A stretch of DNA of 25,094 nt from Bacillota bacterium (lineage in GTDB: Bacteria; Bacillota; Clostridia; Lachnospirales; Lachnospiraceae). The notes below the pieces were generated by a model. That model was not told where the DNA came from, ran no database searches, and was given only the letters and a program-made list of their open reading frames with translations. How positions within the stretch are numbered: position 1 is the stretch's first letter; each line of letters starts with the position of its first letter. Where the stretch lies: NCBI GenBank assembly GCA_023398615.1, contig JAEWSD010000230.1:1-25094 (forward strand). The letters are read 5' to 3'. Shown here piece after piece: positions 1-7,204 of this stretch. A program made the translations under genes and the position numbers.

Positions 1-21
1 GCACTCAATTTTATTTTTGAT

Positions 22-57
22 TCAGATTAAACCGTATAAGTTCAGTCCAATATTCAT
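22..57 (-). CDS. Candidate short leader peptide MNIGLNLYGLI
   Basis: An 11-codon reading frame reads MNIGLNLYGLI and then a TGA stop. A good ribosome binding site (GAAAGGA, plus positions 67-73) lies at a normal distance before the ATG. Five of the 11 residues are Leu or Ile. It lies downstream of the leuD terminator and reads off the left edge, where the next gene is not visible. Short peptides rich in the regulating amino acid often precede ilv or leu genes as attenuation leaders, so this could be one for a BCAA gene beyond the window. That is inference: no attenuator hairpin can be seen because the sequence ends 21 bases after the stop. It could equally be a chance ORF. Confidence 0.35.
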   Translation of the reverse strand: MNIGLNLYGLI

Positions 58-179
58 ATCAAAGATTCCTTTCGTTTTTTTGTCTTTCCTTCTCGTTAAC
101 TAACTGACATTGGGTGTGAACAGTAACGTATTCCGGTGACGGTCGGTAGAAGGAATAGCGGCCGGCCTGTTTTCTTTTG

Positions 180-209
180 TAGAAAAAGAAAGAGCTGTTA
201 CTACAGCTC
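180..209 (-). terminator. Rho-independent terminator of leuBCD
   Basis: On the minus strand a 6-bp stem GAGCTG/CAGCTC with loop TAGTAA is followed directly by a T-rich run (TTTCTTTTTCT). It lies 21 bases past the leuD stop codon and should end the leuB-leuC-leuD transcript. Confidence 0.8.
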
Positions 210-229
210 CTTCCGGATACTTCCTATTC

Positions 230-712
230 TTAACTGTTAATATAATTGATCAGCCCTTCGGCCTTTATGATTTTCTGCATAAACTCAGGGAACGGCTGTC
301 CCTGGTATTGCGTACCCTTCGTAATATCACGGATGATACCGTTATCAAAATCAATCTCTACTTCATCTGCCGCTTCTATAGCCTTTGCCGCTTCCGGACA
401 TTCGATTATGGGAAGGCCTATATTGATAGCGTTGCGATAGAAGATTCTTGCAAAGGTCTCTGCAATCACACAGCTTATTCCCGCCGCTTTTATGGCAATC
501 GGGGCATGCTCCCTTGAGGAACCGCAGCCAAAGTTCTTATTCGCCACCATAATATCGCCCGGTTTCACTCTGTTAACAAATTCAGGATCGATATCCTCCA
601 TGCATTTCTTTGCCAGCTCGGCAGGATCGGAGGAATTCAGATACCTTGCCGGAATGATTACATCTGTATCGACATTATCACCATATCTGTGTACTTTACC
701 ATGTGCTTTCAT
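230..712 (-). CDS. leuD: 3-isopropylmalate dehydratase small subunit (LeuD)
   Basis: Small subunit of isopropylmalate isomerase, which with LeuC converts 2-isopropylmalate to 3-isopropylmalate in leucine synthesis in the cytoplasm. The protein has 160 residues, the normal length for the short LeuD that partners HacA-type LeuC. It begins MKAHGKVHRYGDNVDTDVI, with the typical NVDTDVIIPARYL segment, and carries the swivel-domain motif FGCGSSREHAPIAIK at about residues 61-75. RBS AAGGGAG precedes the ATG. It is the last gene of the leuB-leuC-leuD operon, 12 bp after leuC, and a terminator follows. Homoaconitase or methylmalate isomerase small subunits look similar, but the neighbouring leuB and leuC support LeuD. 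Confidence 0.95.
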   Translation of the reverse strand: MKAHGKVHRYGDNVDTDVIIPARYLNSSDPAELAKKCMEDIDPEFVNRVKPGDIMVANKNFGCGSSREHAPIAIKAAGISCVIAETFARIFYRNAINIGLPIIECPEAAKAIEAADEVEIDFDNGIIRDITKGTQYQGQPFPEFMQKIIKAEGLINYINS

Positions 713-724
713 ATATTCTCCCTT

Positions 725-1990
725 CTATAAGCCTAACTCGCCCGGGCCGGATATCTTCCCGGTAACCGCGCTTGCCGCCGCTACTGCAGGACTTGCCAGA
801 TAGATTTCGGAATCCACATGTCCCATACGTCCGACAAAATTCCTGTTTGTTGTGGCCACCGCTTTTTCTCCTGCTGCCAGAATTCCCATATGCCCTCCGA
901 GACATGGCCCGCAGGTCGGAGTACTTACGACTGCTCCTGCCTTGATAAAGGAAGCTAACAGCCCTTCCTCCATTGCCTGAAGGTAGATTGCCTGGGTAGC
1001 GGGAAAAATTATGACACGCAGACCTTTTGCCACTTTTCTTCCTTCCATAATTCGGGCAGCGATTCTTAAATCATCAATACGCCCGTTTGTACAGGAGCCG
1101 ATGACCACCTGATCAATCTTAATCTCGCCGACCTCATCTATCGTCCTTGTATTTTCCGGAAGATGCGGGAAGGCAACGGTAGGCTTTAACGCGGATAAAT
1201 CGATTACAAATGTATTCTCATACTCCGCATCCGCATCTGCTTCATAAACCTTATATTCCTTGACAGAATGCTCCTTCATGTAGCGGATTGCAAGGTCATC
1301 CACAGGGAAAATCCCGTTCTTTGCCCCGGCTTCTATCGCCATATTTGCCATAGTAAAACGGTCGTCCATCGACAGGTTTGCAATTCCGTCTCCCATGAAT
1401 TCCATAGACTTATACAGCGCACCATCTACACCGACCATGCCGATTATGTGCAGGATAACGTCCTTACCGCTTACCCACTGTGAAGGCTTTCCAACCAGTT
1501 CGAAACGCAGGGCGGCCGGCACCTTAAACCACGCTTTTCCCGTTGCCATGCCTGCCGCCATATCCGTACTTCCGACACCGGTTGAGAAGGCACCTAACGC
1601 ACCATAGGTACAGGTGTGGGAATCGGCGCCGATTACCGCATCACCTGCAACAACCAAACCTTTTTCCGGCAGCAGGGCGTGTTCAATCCCCATCTCACCG
1701 ATCTCAAAATAATTTGTTATATTATTCTCGGCGGCAAAATTACGGACACACTTACAATGCTCCGCCGATTTGATATCCTTGTTCGGTGTAAAATGATCCG
1801 GCACCAGCGCAATTTTATCCTTATCAAACACACCTTTGCCGTTTATTTTCTCCATCTCGTGAATCGCAACAGGTGCAGTCACATCATTGCCCAACACCAG
1901 GTCCAAATCCGCTTCGATTAACTGTCCTGCCGTCACTTTATCCAATCCGGCATGCGCCGCCAGGATTTTCTGTGTCATTGTCATTCCCAT
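725..1990 (-). CDS. leuC: 3-isopropylmalate dehydratase large subunit (LeuC)
   Basis: Large, 4Fe-4S subunit of isopropylmalate isomerase, acting with LeuD in leucine synthesis. The cluster ligands are visible: Cys in GSCTNG (about residue 300) and two Cys in TCGPC (about 360 and 363). Other aconitase-family blocks such as GADSHTCTYGALG are also present. At 421 residues it matches the shorter HacA/archaeal-type LeuC rather than the 466-residue enterobacterial form. An in-frame TTG at 2011 would add seven residues. I chose the ATG at 1990 because AAGGAGG lies 8 bases before it. leuB ends 17 bp upstream and leuD starts 12 bp downstream, so the three genes form one operon. Confidence 0.95.
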   Translation of the reverse strand: MGMTMTQKILAAHAGLDKVTAGQLIEADLDLVLGNDVTAPVAIHEMEKINGKGVFDKDKIALVPDHFTPNKDIKSAEHCKCVRNFAAENNITNYFEIGEMGIEHALLPEKGLVVAGDAVIGADSHTCTYGALGAFSTGVGSTDMAAGMATGKAWFKVPAALRFELVGKPSQWVSGKDVILHIIGMVGVDGALYKSMEFMGDGIANLSMDDRFTMANMAIEAGAKNGIFPVDDLAIRYMKEHSVKEYKVYEADADAEYENTFVIDLSALKPTVAFPHLPENTRTIDEVGEIKIDQVVIGSCTNGRIDDLRIAARIMEGRKVAKGLRVIIFPATQAIYLQAMEEGLLASFIKAGAVVSTPTCGPCLGGHMGILAAGEKAVATTNRNFVGRMGHVDSEIYLASPAVAAASAVTGKISGPGELGL

Positions 1991-2007
1991 CTCATTTGCC
2001 TCCTTTA

Positions 2008-3090
2008 TCAAATCTCGTTGACGATACGGTCGCCCATTTCCTTTGTTCCGACAAGCGTTTTGCCTTCGGACATGATATCAACCGTACGGTAGCCTTTTCT
2101 TAAAACCTTTTTTACCGCCGCTTCGATACGGTCGGCTTCTTCGTTAAGGTCGAAGGAATAACGCAGCATCATAGCCGCGGAAAGAATCGTGGCAATCGGG
2201 TTCGCTTTATTCTGGCCGGCAATATCCGGCGCAGAACCGTGACTCGGCTCATAAAGCCCAAGTCTGGTATCGCCGAGGCTTGCCGAGGCAAGCATTCCAA
2301 TCGACCCGGTAACCATGCTTGCTTCATCCGAAAGGATATCACCGAACATGTTCTCGGTCAGGACAACATCAAATTGCCGCGGATCCTTTACAAGCTGCAT
2401 TGCACAGTTATCTACCAGCATATCGGTCAGTTCCACCTCGGGATAATCGGCCGACACTTCCTTCACCACCTGCCTCCAAAGCCTTGAGGAATCCAGTACA
2501 TTTGCCTTATCCACACTGCAAACCTTCCTGTTCCGCTTCATTGCTATCTCAAATGCCCATTTGGCAATTCGCCTGATCTCATTTTCATCATAAGTAAGAG
2601 AATCGTATGCTTTGCGAAGGCCGTTTTCCACCACGGTTTTCCGTTCTCCAAAGTACAGTCCTCCGGTTAATTCCCGCATCACTACGAAATCAAAGCCCTC
2701 TCCGATAATCTCCTCTCTTAAAGGACATGCACCCTTCAATTCTTCAAACAGGACCGCAGGTCTGATATTGGCAAACAGGTTCAGGCCTTTGCGAATAGCA
2801 AGAAGGCCGGCTTCCGGCCTGAGGTTCGGAGGAAGGCTGTACCAGTTGGACTGCCCCACCTGACCGCCTACGGCTCCCAGCAGCACGGAATCACTGGCCT
2901 TTGCCGTCTCCAATGCTTCATCCGTTAACGGAACACCGGTTGCGTCAATCGACACACCGCCCATCAGGACCTCCGTATATTGAAAATGATGCCCGTACTT
3001 ATCACCGATCTTATCCAACACCTTCCCAGCTTCCGCTACAATCTCCGGCCCGATACCGTCTCCCGGAATTACGGCAATATGATAGTCCAT
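2008..3090 (-). CDS. leuB: 3-isopropylmalate dehydrogenase (LeuB)
   Basis: NAD-dependent oxidative decarboxylation of 3-isopropylmalate to 2-ketoisocaproate precursor, the third step of leucine synthesis. The 360-residue protein has GDGIGPEI (10-17), the substrate loop RELTGGLYFGE (139-149), Lys195, the metal-binding segment FGDILSDEAS (249-258), and EPSHGSAPDIAGQ (281-293). RELTGG distinguishes LeuB from isocitrate and tartrate dehydrogenases. It is first in the leuBCD operon. The ATG is preceded by AAAGGATG. A repeat element (3114-3288) lies 23 bp upstream of the start codon, between leuB and the likely promoter region shared with the divergent LysR gene. Confidence 0.95.
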   Translation of the reverse strand: MDYHIAVIPGDGIGPEIVAEAGKVLDKIGDKYGHHFQYTEVLMGGVSIDATGVPLTDEALETAKASDSVLLGAVGGQVGQSNWYSLPPNLRPEAGLLAIRKGLNLFANIRPAVLFEELKGACPLREEIIGEGFDFVVMRELTGGLYFGERKTVVENGLRKAYDSLTYDENEIRRIAKWAFEIAMKRNRKVCSVDKANVLDSSRLWRQVVKEVSADYPEVELTDMLVDNCAMQLVKDPRQFDVVLTENMFGDILSDEASMVTGSIGMLASASLGDTRLGLYEPSHGSAPDIAGQNKANPIATILSAAMMLRYSFDLNEEADRIEAAVKKVLRKGYRTVDIMSEGKTLVGTKEMGDRIVNEI

Positions 3091-3113
3091 AATTACTTCA
3101 TCCTTTCTTTACT

Positions 3114-3288
3114 GGTTACTGTTCGCACCCCTGCCAAAAGCGGCAGTGATGTGAACAATAACACGCTTCGCGATGCACACAAAACGCAAAGACGGCGTTT
3201 TGGCGCGACAATTCTCCGGTTTTCCGTGACTTTCGCTTCGCTGCACTCACAAAAAACACGTCGCGTATACAGACTGTGAACAGTAACC
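3114..3288. repeat. MITE-like element with 11-bp terminal inverted repeats, copy 1
   Basis: The ends are GGTTACTGTTC (3114-3124) and its exact reverse complement GAACAGTAACC (3278-3288); two of the next three bases also pair. Inside are a CTGCC/GGCAG hairpin and an 8-bp CAAAACGC/GCGTTTTG hairpin (3180-3202). No reading frame of note is present. The right half (about 3205-3288) is roughly three-quarters identical to 14125-14210, so this is a dispersed repeat. Flanks TTTACT and TTTATT might be a decayed target duplication. It sits in the leuB 5' leader. The rest of the 3091-3400 intergenic stretch holds the leuB/LysR promoters and a palindrome. Confidence 0.65.
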
Positions 3289-3315
3289 TTTATTACTACG
3301 GCAGTATAAATCCTA

Positions 3316-3345
3316 TTGCTATTCTAGCATAGAATCTGATATAAT
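3316..3345 (+). promoter_or_regulatory. Candidate sigma-A promoter of the LysR gene
   Basis: The -35 TTGCTA (3316-3321) and perfect -10 TATAAT (3340-3345) are separated by 18 bp, ahead of the LysR start at 3401. Confidence 0.5.
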
Positions 3346-3349
3346 TGAA
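3321..3349 (-). promoter_or_regulatory. Candidate leuB promoter (weak -35)
   Basis: On the minus strand -35 TTCAAT (3344-3349) and -10 TAGAAT (3321-3326) are 17 bp apart and overlap the divergent LysR promoter. A poor -35 with a good -10 is typical of LysR-activated promoters. Any transcript would run through the whole 3114-3288 repeat before leuB. This is inference. Confidence 0.3.
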
Positions 3350-3353
3350 ATAC

Positions 3354-3373
3354 ATATTATGAATATTTAATAT
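3354..3373. promoter_or_regulatory. Candidate LysR operator palindrome
   Basis: ATATTA (3354-3359) and TAATAT (3368-3373) form a perfect 6-bp inverted repeat with an 8-bp centre. It is AT-rich and of the dyad type bound by LysR regulators. It lies just after the LysR -10 and about 50 bp upstream of the predicted leuB start point. That position suits both autorepression and leuB activation. Confidence 0.35.
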
Positions 3374-3400
3374 AAGTTTCGGTTATAGAAGGAGCATCCT

Positions 3401-4345
3401 ATGGAACAGAATTTGTCCCTGTATAAAATATTTAATGCGGTGGCTGCCGCCGGCAATATATCCTATGCCGCAAAGGAGCTTTACATAAGCCAGCCTGCCA
3501 TCAGCAAATCAATTACCCGCCTGGAAGAAAATCTGGGTATTACCCTGTTTACCCGCACCTCAAGGGGGGTTCGCCTGACAGAGGAAGGGGAACACCTGTA
3601 TGAATTTACAAAAAGCGCTTTTGATACCCTGGCACAGGGGGAAGAAAGTATCCGGAAGATTAACGAGTTAGGGATCGGACATCTTCGTATCGGTGTCAGC
3701 ACTACCTTATGTAAATATATTCTGCTGCCCTATCTGAAAACCTTTGTTCAGGCATATCCCCATATAAAAATAACGATTGAATGCCAATCCACCTTCGAGA
3801 CATTAAAGCTTCTTGAGAACAGGAAGATTGACGTAGGATTGATCGGCAGGCCGGATTCCTTAAAGAATCTGGATTTCTACGGAATTAAAAGGATTGAAGA
3901 CATCTTCGTTACCACCAAGGCCTACCTTGAGAATCTGAAATTGAGAGAATCTGCTTCCAACACTCCTCCTGATCCATTATCTCCCTTAGACATTACAAGG
4001 GACATGGGTACTTCTGAAATATTCAAGACCGCAAATGTTATGCTGCTGGACGAAAATAATATGACGCGCCTTTATATAGACGAATACTTTAATGCGAATC
4101 ATCTTGAAACAAACCGGGTCCTTGAAGTGAGCGACATGGACCTGCTGATAGAATTTGCCAGGATAGGGCTGGGAGTCTCCTGCGTTATCAAGGAATTTGT
4201 CCGGACAGAATTAGATAACGGTTCTCTGATTGAAATACCTCTGGTAAAACCGCTTGGCAAACGGGAGGTAGGTTTCGCATATATGAATAATACTTCCCTC
4301 AGTGATTCCGTTATGAAATTCACTCAGTTTTATAAGAAAGTCTGA
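3401..4345 (+). CDS. LysR-family transcriptional regulator, probably of leuBCD
   Basis: A 314-residue DNA-binding regulator. The N-terminal winged helix (about 1-65) contains the LysR signature AAKELYISQPAISKSITRLEENLG, followed by LFTRTSRGVRLTEEG. From about residue 90 a periplasmic-binding-fold effector domain begins (HLRIGVSTTLCKYILLPYL). RBS GAAGGAG precedes the ATG. It is transcribed divergently from leuB, the classic LysR arrangement, so a role in leuBCD control, perhaps sensing a pathway intermediate such as isopropylmalate, is likely. The effector itself cannot be read from sequence. Its 3' end faces the MFS gene across a hairpin-rich gap. Confidence 0.85.
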   Translation: MEQNLSLYKIFNAVAAAGNISYAAKELYISQPAISKSITRLEENLGITLFTRTSRGVRLTEEGEHLYEFTKSAFDTLAQGEESIRKINELGIGHLRIGVSTTLCKYILLPYLKTFVQAYPHIKITIECQSTFETLKLLENRKIDVGLIGRPDSLKNLDFYGIKRIEDIFVTTKAYLENLKLRESASNTPPDPLSPLDITRDMGTSEIFKTANVMLLDENNMTRLYIDEYFNANHLETNRVLEVSDMDLLIEFARIGLGVSCVIKEFVRTELDNGSLIEIPLVKPLGKREVGFAYMNNTSLSDSVMKFTQFYKKV

Positions 4346-4373
4346 CAGCGGCGTGCGCACCCATAGCGGAGCG

Positions 4374-4457
4374 CTATTTATCGTATAGGACGAACTATCC
4401 TATACAATAAATAGAATCCGCCTTAACTATCTCTATTCGACAGCCAGGCGGATTCGG
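4374..4457. terminator. Tandem hairpins between convergent genes; possible terminator or palindromic repeat
   Basis: A 17-bp stem with one mismatch (4374-4390 with 4398-4414; core GTATAGGA/TCCTATAC) has a 7-base loop. A second perfect 8-bp stem AATCCGCC/GGCGGATT follows (about 4415-4457). It sits between the convergent LysR and MFS genes. There is no T-run, so it is an atypical terminator and may instead be a repeated palindromic element. Confidence 0.4.
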
Positions 4458-4479
4458 AGAAAATTGTGTCAGTGCGCAA

Positions 4480-5649
4480 TCACCATGATTTTTCGAATAC
4501 GGTATTCACCGCACAGTAGGCCAGACATAAGATTCCAAGTACCATGAACCCGTTAAATATGGAGGAATTGGCAAATATGCTGAATAGAAATCCTACGGCG
4601 GTTACCATAACCCGTATACCAAGCGACAGGAACGATTCCACGGTTGCGCGTATCCTGCTTTCCGTATTATGATGTATGCAGCCGGCCAGCAGCGGATCCA
4701 TAATTCCCTGCAGCATGGACAGAATAAACATTGGAATCAGACACCAGTAATTGCGGGTCAGTGCAATTGCAAAGAAACCAATGATATAAAAGCCCGTCAT
4801 ACATTTAAAGATACCGCCGTATTCAAGCCTGGTTTTTAACCTGTGTGCGAGCAGACTGCCGGGTATCTTGACCAGGCAGTAGGCGGTAAGCACAAAGCCG
4901 TACAGCATAACCGGAACACCGATACCTTCGGTCAGAAGCTGCCAGAATTCATCCAGATAATGGATACAGCCGGCCAGGAATGCACCCGTAAGGCAATATC
5001 CGAATACCAGCCTGCGGTTTTTAAAAAACCGGAAGCCGTCCTTTAAATAGGTATTTGCACCTTCGGATTTACTCTCATCCTCTGTCCTTTGAATCGGCGG
5101 CTCAACCAGAAGGAAGGTCAAAAGAAAGGACGTCAGGCAGCTTACCACCGAAACGGCATAGTTCAACTCCAGTCCGCCAAAATCCGCAAGGAAGCCTCCG
5201 ATAATCGCGGCAATGCTGATGGAGACATTAGTAATTACGTTAAGCCTTCCCAGTACCTTTTCAAAGGAAGCCTGTCTGTCTGCCGCCAGCAAAGAATCGT
5301 AAATCAAAGCATTTAAGCTTCCGCTTCGGCAGCCATACCCGATCGCAGTCAGAAAAACAGCCAGGGCAAACATAAAAAAACGATCGGCAAATAAAAGGAT
5401 AAGTAATTCCAGTGTGGAAAGAAATCCATTGATCACAATCAATTTTTTTCTTCCAAAGCGGTCTGCCAATATACCGGTCGGAATTTCAATGATAACAATT
5501 ACCACCGCAAATATCATCTCACAAGCGACTACCATTGTAACATTCATTCCACGCATTTCCCAAAATAACCTTTCGATTACATAGGCGGGAATGAAAGCTT
5601 CCAGGGCCGCAATGGCATAACAAAGCATTATATTTCTTAAGTATTTCAC
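4480..5649 (-). CDS. MFS-family transporter
   Basis: A 389-residue inner-membrane protein with about 11-12 hydrophobic segments. It carries the major facilitator motif A between helices 2 and 3 (GILADRFGRKKL, about 59-70), with a likely central loop near residues 190-205 (VEPPIQRTEDESKSEG). The substrate is unknown; drug or small-molecule efflux is the usual guess for this type. The start is GTG at 5649, supported by GGAGG 8 bases upstream. It lies 119 bp downstream of the HxlR gene on the same strand, so the regulator may control it, although a weak terminator-like hairpin lies between them. Confidence 0.8.
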   Translation of the reverse strand: MKYLRNIMLCYAIAALEAFIPAYVIERLFWEMRGMNVTMVVACEMIFAVVIVIIEIPTGILADRFGRKKLIVINGFLSTLELLILLFADRFFMFALAVFLTAIGYGCRSGSLNALIYDSLLAADRQASFEKVLGRLNVITNVSISIAAIIGGFLADFGGLELNYAVSVVSCLTSFLLTFLLVEPPIQRTEDESKSEGANTYLKDGFRFFKNRRLVFGYCLTGAFLAGCIHYLDEFWQLLTEGIGVPVMLYGFVLTAYCLVKIPGSLLAHRLKTRLEYGGIFKCMTGFYIIGFFAIALTRNYWCLIPMFILSMLQGIMDPLLAGCIHHNTESRIRATVESFLSLGIRVMVTAVGFLFSIFANSSIFNGFMVLGILCLAYCAVNTVFEKSW

Positions 5650-5724
5650 TATGGATACCTCCGCTGATTTAATCCTGTAATTAACGAATCATATTATCCG
5701 GCGGCGCTCGCGGCTCCGGTATCC

Positions 5725-5746
5725 AAAAAGCCCGGCATTAGCTGGG
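5725..5746 (-). terminator. Weak terminator-like hairpin between HxlR and MFS genes
   Basis: On the minus strand CCCAGC and GCCGGG pair with one mismatch around a TAAT loop and are followed by CTTTTT. It could reduce read-through from the HxlR gene into the MFS gene. Confidence 0.35.
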
Positions 5747-5768
5747 TGATCTTTGAAAATGCATGGTC

Positions 5769-6197
5769 TCACCTCTCTTTCGTTCCGTCCGTTTCATTAA
5801 CGGTCTCTTTTAACATATCATAGCATTTATTACAGTCGAATTTATTTGACAGGCAAAAGCTCATGTTACAGTTCTCTGTCTCCCTGATATAATCCACTCC
5901 CCACTCCATAATATGTATCAACACCGGAATAAAGCTTTTCCCGGTTTCGGTCAGGGTATATTCTACCTTGGGCGGAACTTCTTTATAGACTTCCCTGTGA
6001 ATCAGCCTGTCACGTTCAAGCTCCCTCAGCTGCTGGGTAAGCACCCCATGAGAAATCTGCGGGATCATCCTCTGAAGCTCATTAAAGCGCCTGACCTGGT
6101 TATTAATAAGCCAGATTATTTCAAGTTTCCACTTTCTCATCAGAACCTTTTGTGTTACCGTAACCGGACAATACTTGTCTACCTCTTCTTCAAGCAC
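5769..6197 (-). CDS. HxlR-family transcriptional regulator with C-terminal cysteine cluster
   Basis: A 142-residue winged-helix regulator of the HxlR type. Cys10 in the KYCPVT segment, the helix-turn-helix RFNELQRMIPQISHGVLTQQLRELERDRLI (about 38-66) and the wing VEYTLTETG (78-86) fit the family. Family members are usually about 110 residues. This one has an extra C-terminal stretch with Cys110, Cys115, Cys122 and Cys125 (C-x4-C-x6-C-x2-C), which may bind metal or sense redox; that part is inference. The start is GTG at 6197, with AGGGAG about 8 bases before it. It is divergent from the alpha/beta hydrolase and upstream of the MFS gene, so one or both are likely targets. Confidence 0.85.
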   Translation of the reverse strand: MLEEEVDKYCPVTVTQKVLMRKWKLEIIWLINNQVRRFNELQRMIPQISHGVLTQQLRELERDRLIHREVYKEVPPKVEYTLTETGKSFIPVLIHIMEWGVDYIRETENCNMSFCLSNKFDCNKCYDMLKETVNETDGTKER

Positions 6198-6231
6198 TTT
6201 TTTTCTCCCTTTCTTTCTCCTCAGTCAATGC

Positions 6232-6261
6232 ACTTGGTCATAATAATGTGCGTACTTGTCA
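6232..6261. promoter_or_regulatory. Direct-repeat candidate HxlR operator
   Basis: ACTTGGTCA (6232-6240) and ACTTGTCA (6254-6261) form a direct repeat with starts 22 bp apart, about two DNA turns. The second copy covers the -35 of the hydrolase promoter. Repression of that promoter by the divergent HxlR regulator would fit. Confidence 0.35.
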
Positions 6262-6284
6262 AACAAAACATTATCAAATATTAT
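6256..6284 (+). promoter_or_regulatory. Sigma-A promoter of the alpha/beta hydrolase gene
   Basis: -35 TTGTCA (6256-6261), a 17-bp spacer and -10 TATTAT (6279-6284), each one base from consensus. The 5' leader to the ATG at 6380 would be about 90 bases. Confidence 0.55.
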
Positions 6285-6379
6285 TATATTTGTAATTAAC
6301 TAGAAAATCAAGGCAATATTTCATGTAGTTTAAGCCGGTAATAACAGGCGATTGCTAAGATAAGAGGAGGATATAAAAT

Positions 6380-7201
6380 ATGATATGTAAATTAACCGGC
6401 ATCGATGTGAACTATGAAGTTATCGGCAGCGGCAAGCCGATATTACTGCTGCATGGATATCATGTGGACCACAGATTAATGTCCGGCTGTATGGAGCCTG
6501 TCTTTCAAAAGCTTGAAGGATACAAAAGGATCTATATTGACTTACCGGGAATGGGCAAAACCAAAGGTGAACAATGGATCGTGAATTCGGACTGTATGCT
6601 GAATGTCGTTCTGGACTTTATTAATGAGATCATCCCGACCGAACGTTTTTTACTTGCAGGAGAATCCTACGGGGGATATTTGGCAAGAGGCATTCTGCAT
6701 AAAATGGCCGACAGAATAGACGGACTTTTCCTGCTTTGCCCTGCGATAACAATGGACGAGAAGGAACGTGATACCCCTCCTCATACCGTACTTATGAGGA
6801 ATGAAACCCTGTTATCACGACTTGAGCAGTCCGAAGCGGAAGGCTTTGATCTATTTCAGGTAATACAAAGCGAAAAGATATGGCACAGGTATCGTGACGA
6901 AGTTCTATCCGGAGTTAAACTGGCAGACAATGATTTTCTGCAGCGCATCCTGGATGAAAATAACGGAAGTTTCTCGTTTAATCCGGATGATTTTAAGGAA
7001 ATATACGGCAGGCCGGTTCTCATACTTCTTGGTCGCCAGGATTGGTGTGTAGGCTATAAGAATGCCTGGAACATTCTGGATAACTATCCGAGAGCAGCTT
7101 TTGCGGTATTGGACAGCGCCGGTCACAATCTACAGCTTGAACAGGAAGAGCTTTTCCATTCATTTGTTACGGAATGGCTGACCAGAGTAAGAGAGTTCTG
7201 A
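6380..7201 (+). CDS. Alpha/beta-fold hydrolase
   Basis: A 273-residue cytoplasmic hydrolase with no signal peptide. The catalytic triad can be read: nucleophile Ser96 in GESYGG, Asp221 in GRQDW and His249 in AGHNLQLEQ. The oxyanion segment LLLHGYHVDH lies at 22-31. A lid region of about 100 residues separates strand 6 from the Ser motif. The substrate is not predictable; esterase, lactonase or C-C hydrolase activity are all possible. RBS GAGGAGG precedes the ATG. It faces mutY tail to tail with only three bases between stop codons, and is divergent from the HxlR regulator that probably controls it. Confidence 0.85.
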   Translation: MICKLTGIDVNYEVIGSGKPILLLHGYHVDHRLMSGCMEPVFQKLEGYKRIYIDLPGMGKTKGEQWIVNSDCMLNVVLDFINEIIPTERFLLAGESYGGYLARGILHKMADRIDGLFLLCPAITMDEKERDTPPHTVLMRNETLLSRLEQSEAEGFDLFQVIQSEKIWHRYRDEVLSGVKLADNDFLQRILDENNGSFSFNPDDFKEIYGRPVLILLGRQDWCVGYKNAWNILDNYPRAAFAVLDSAGHNLQLEQEELFHSFVTEWLTRVREF

Positions 7202-7204
7202 CAT

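Noticed and set aside
5650..5768. Mini-ORFs between the HxlR and MFS genes (MHFQRSPS and MPGFLDTGAASAAG)
   Set aside because: Very short. The first has a GAGGTGAG upstream, but there is no conservation evidence and the stretch also fits a weak terminator.
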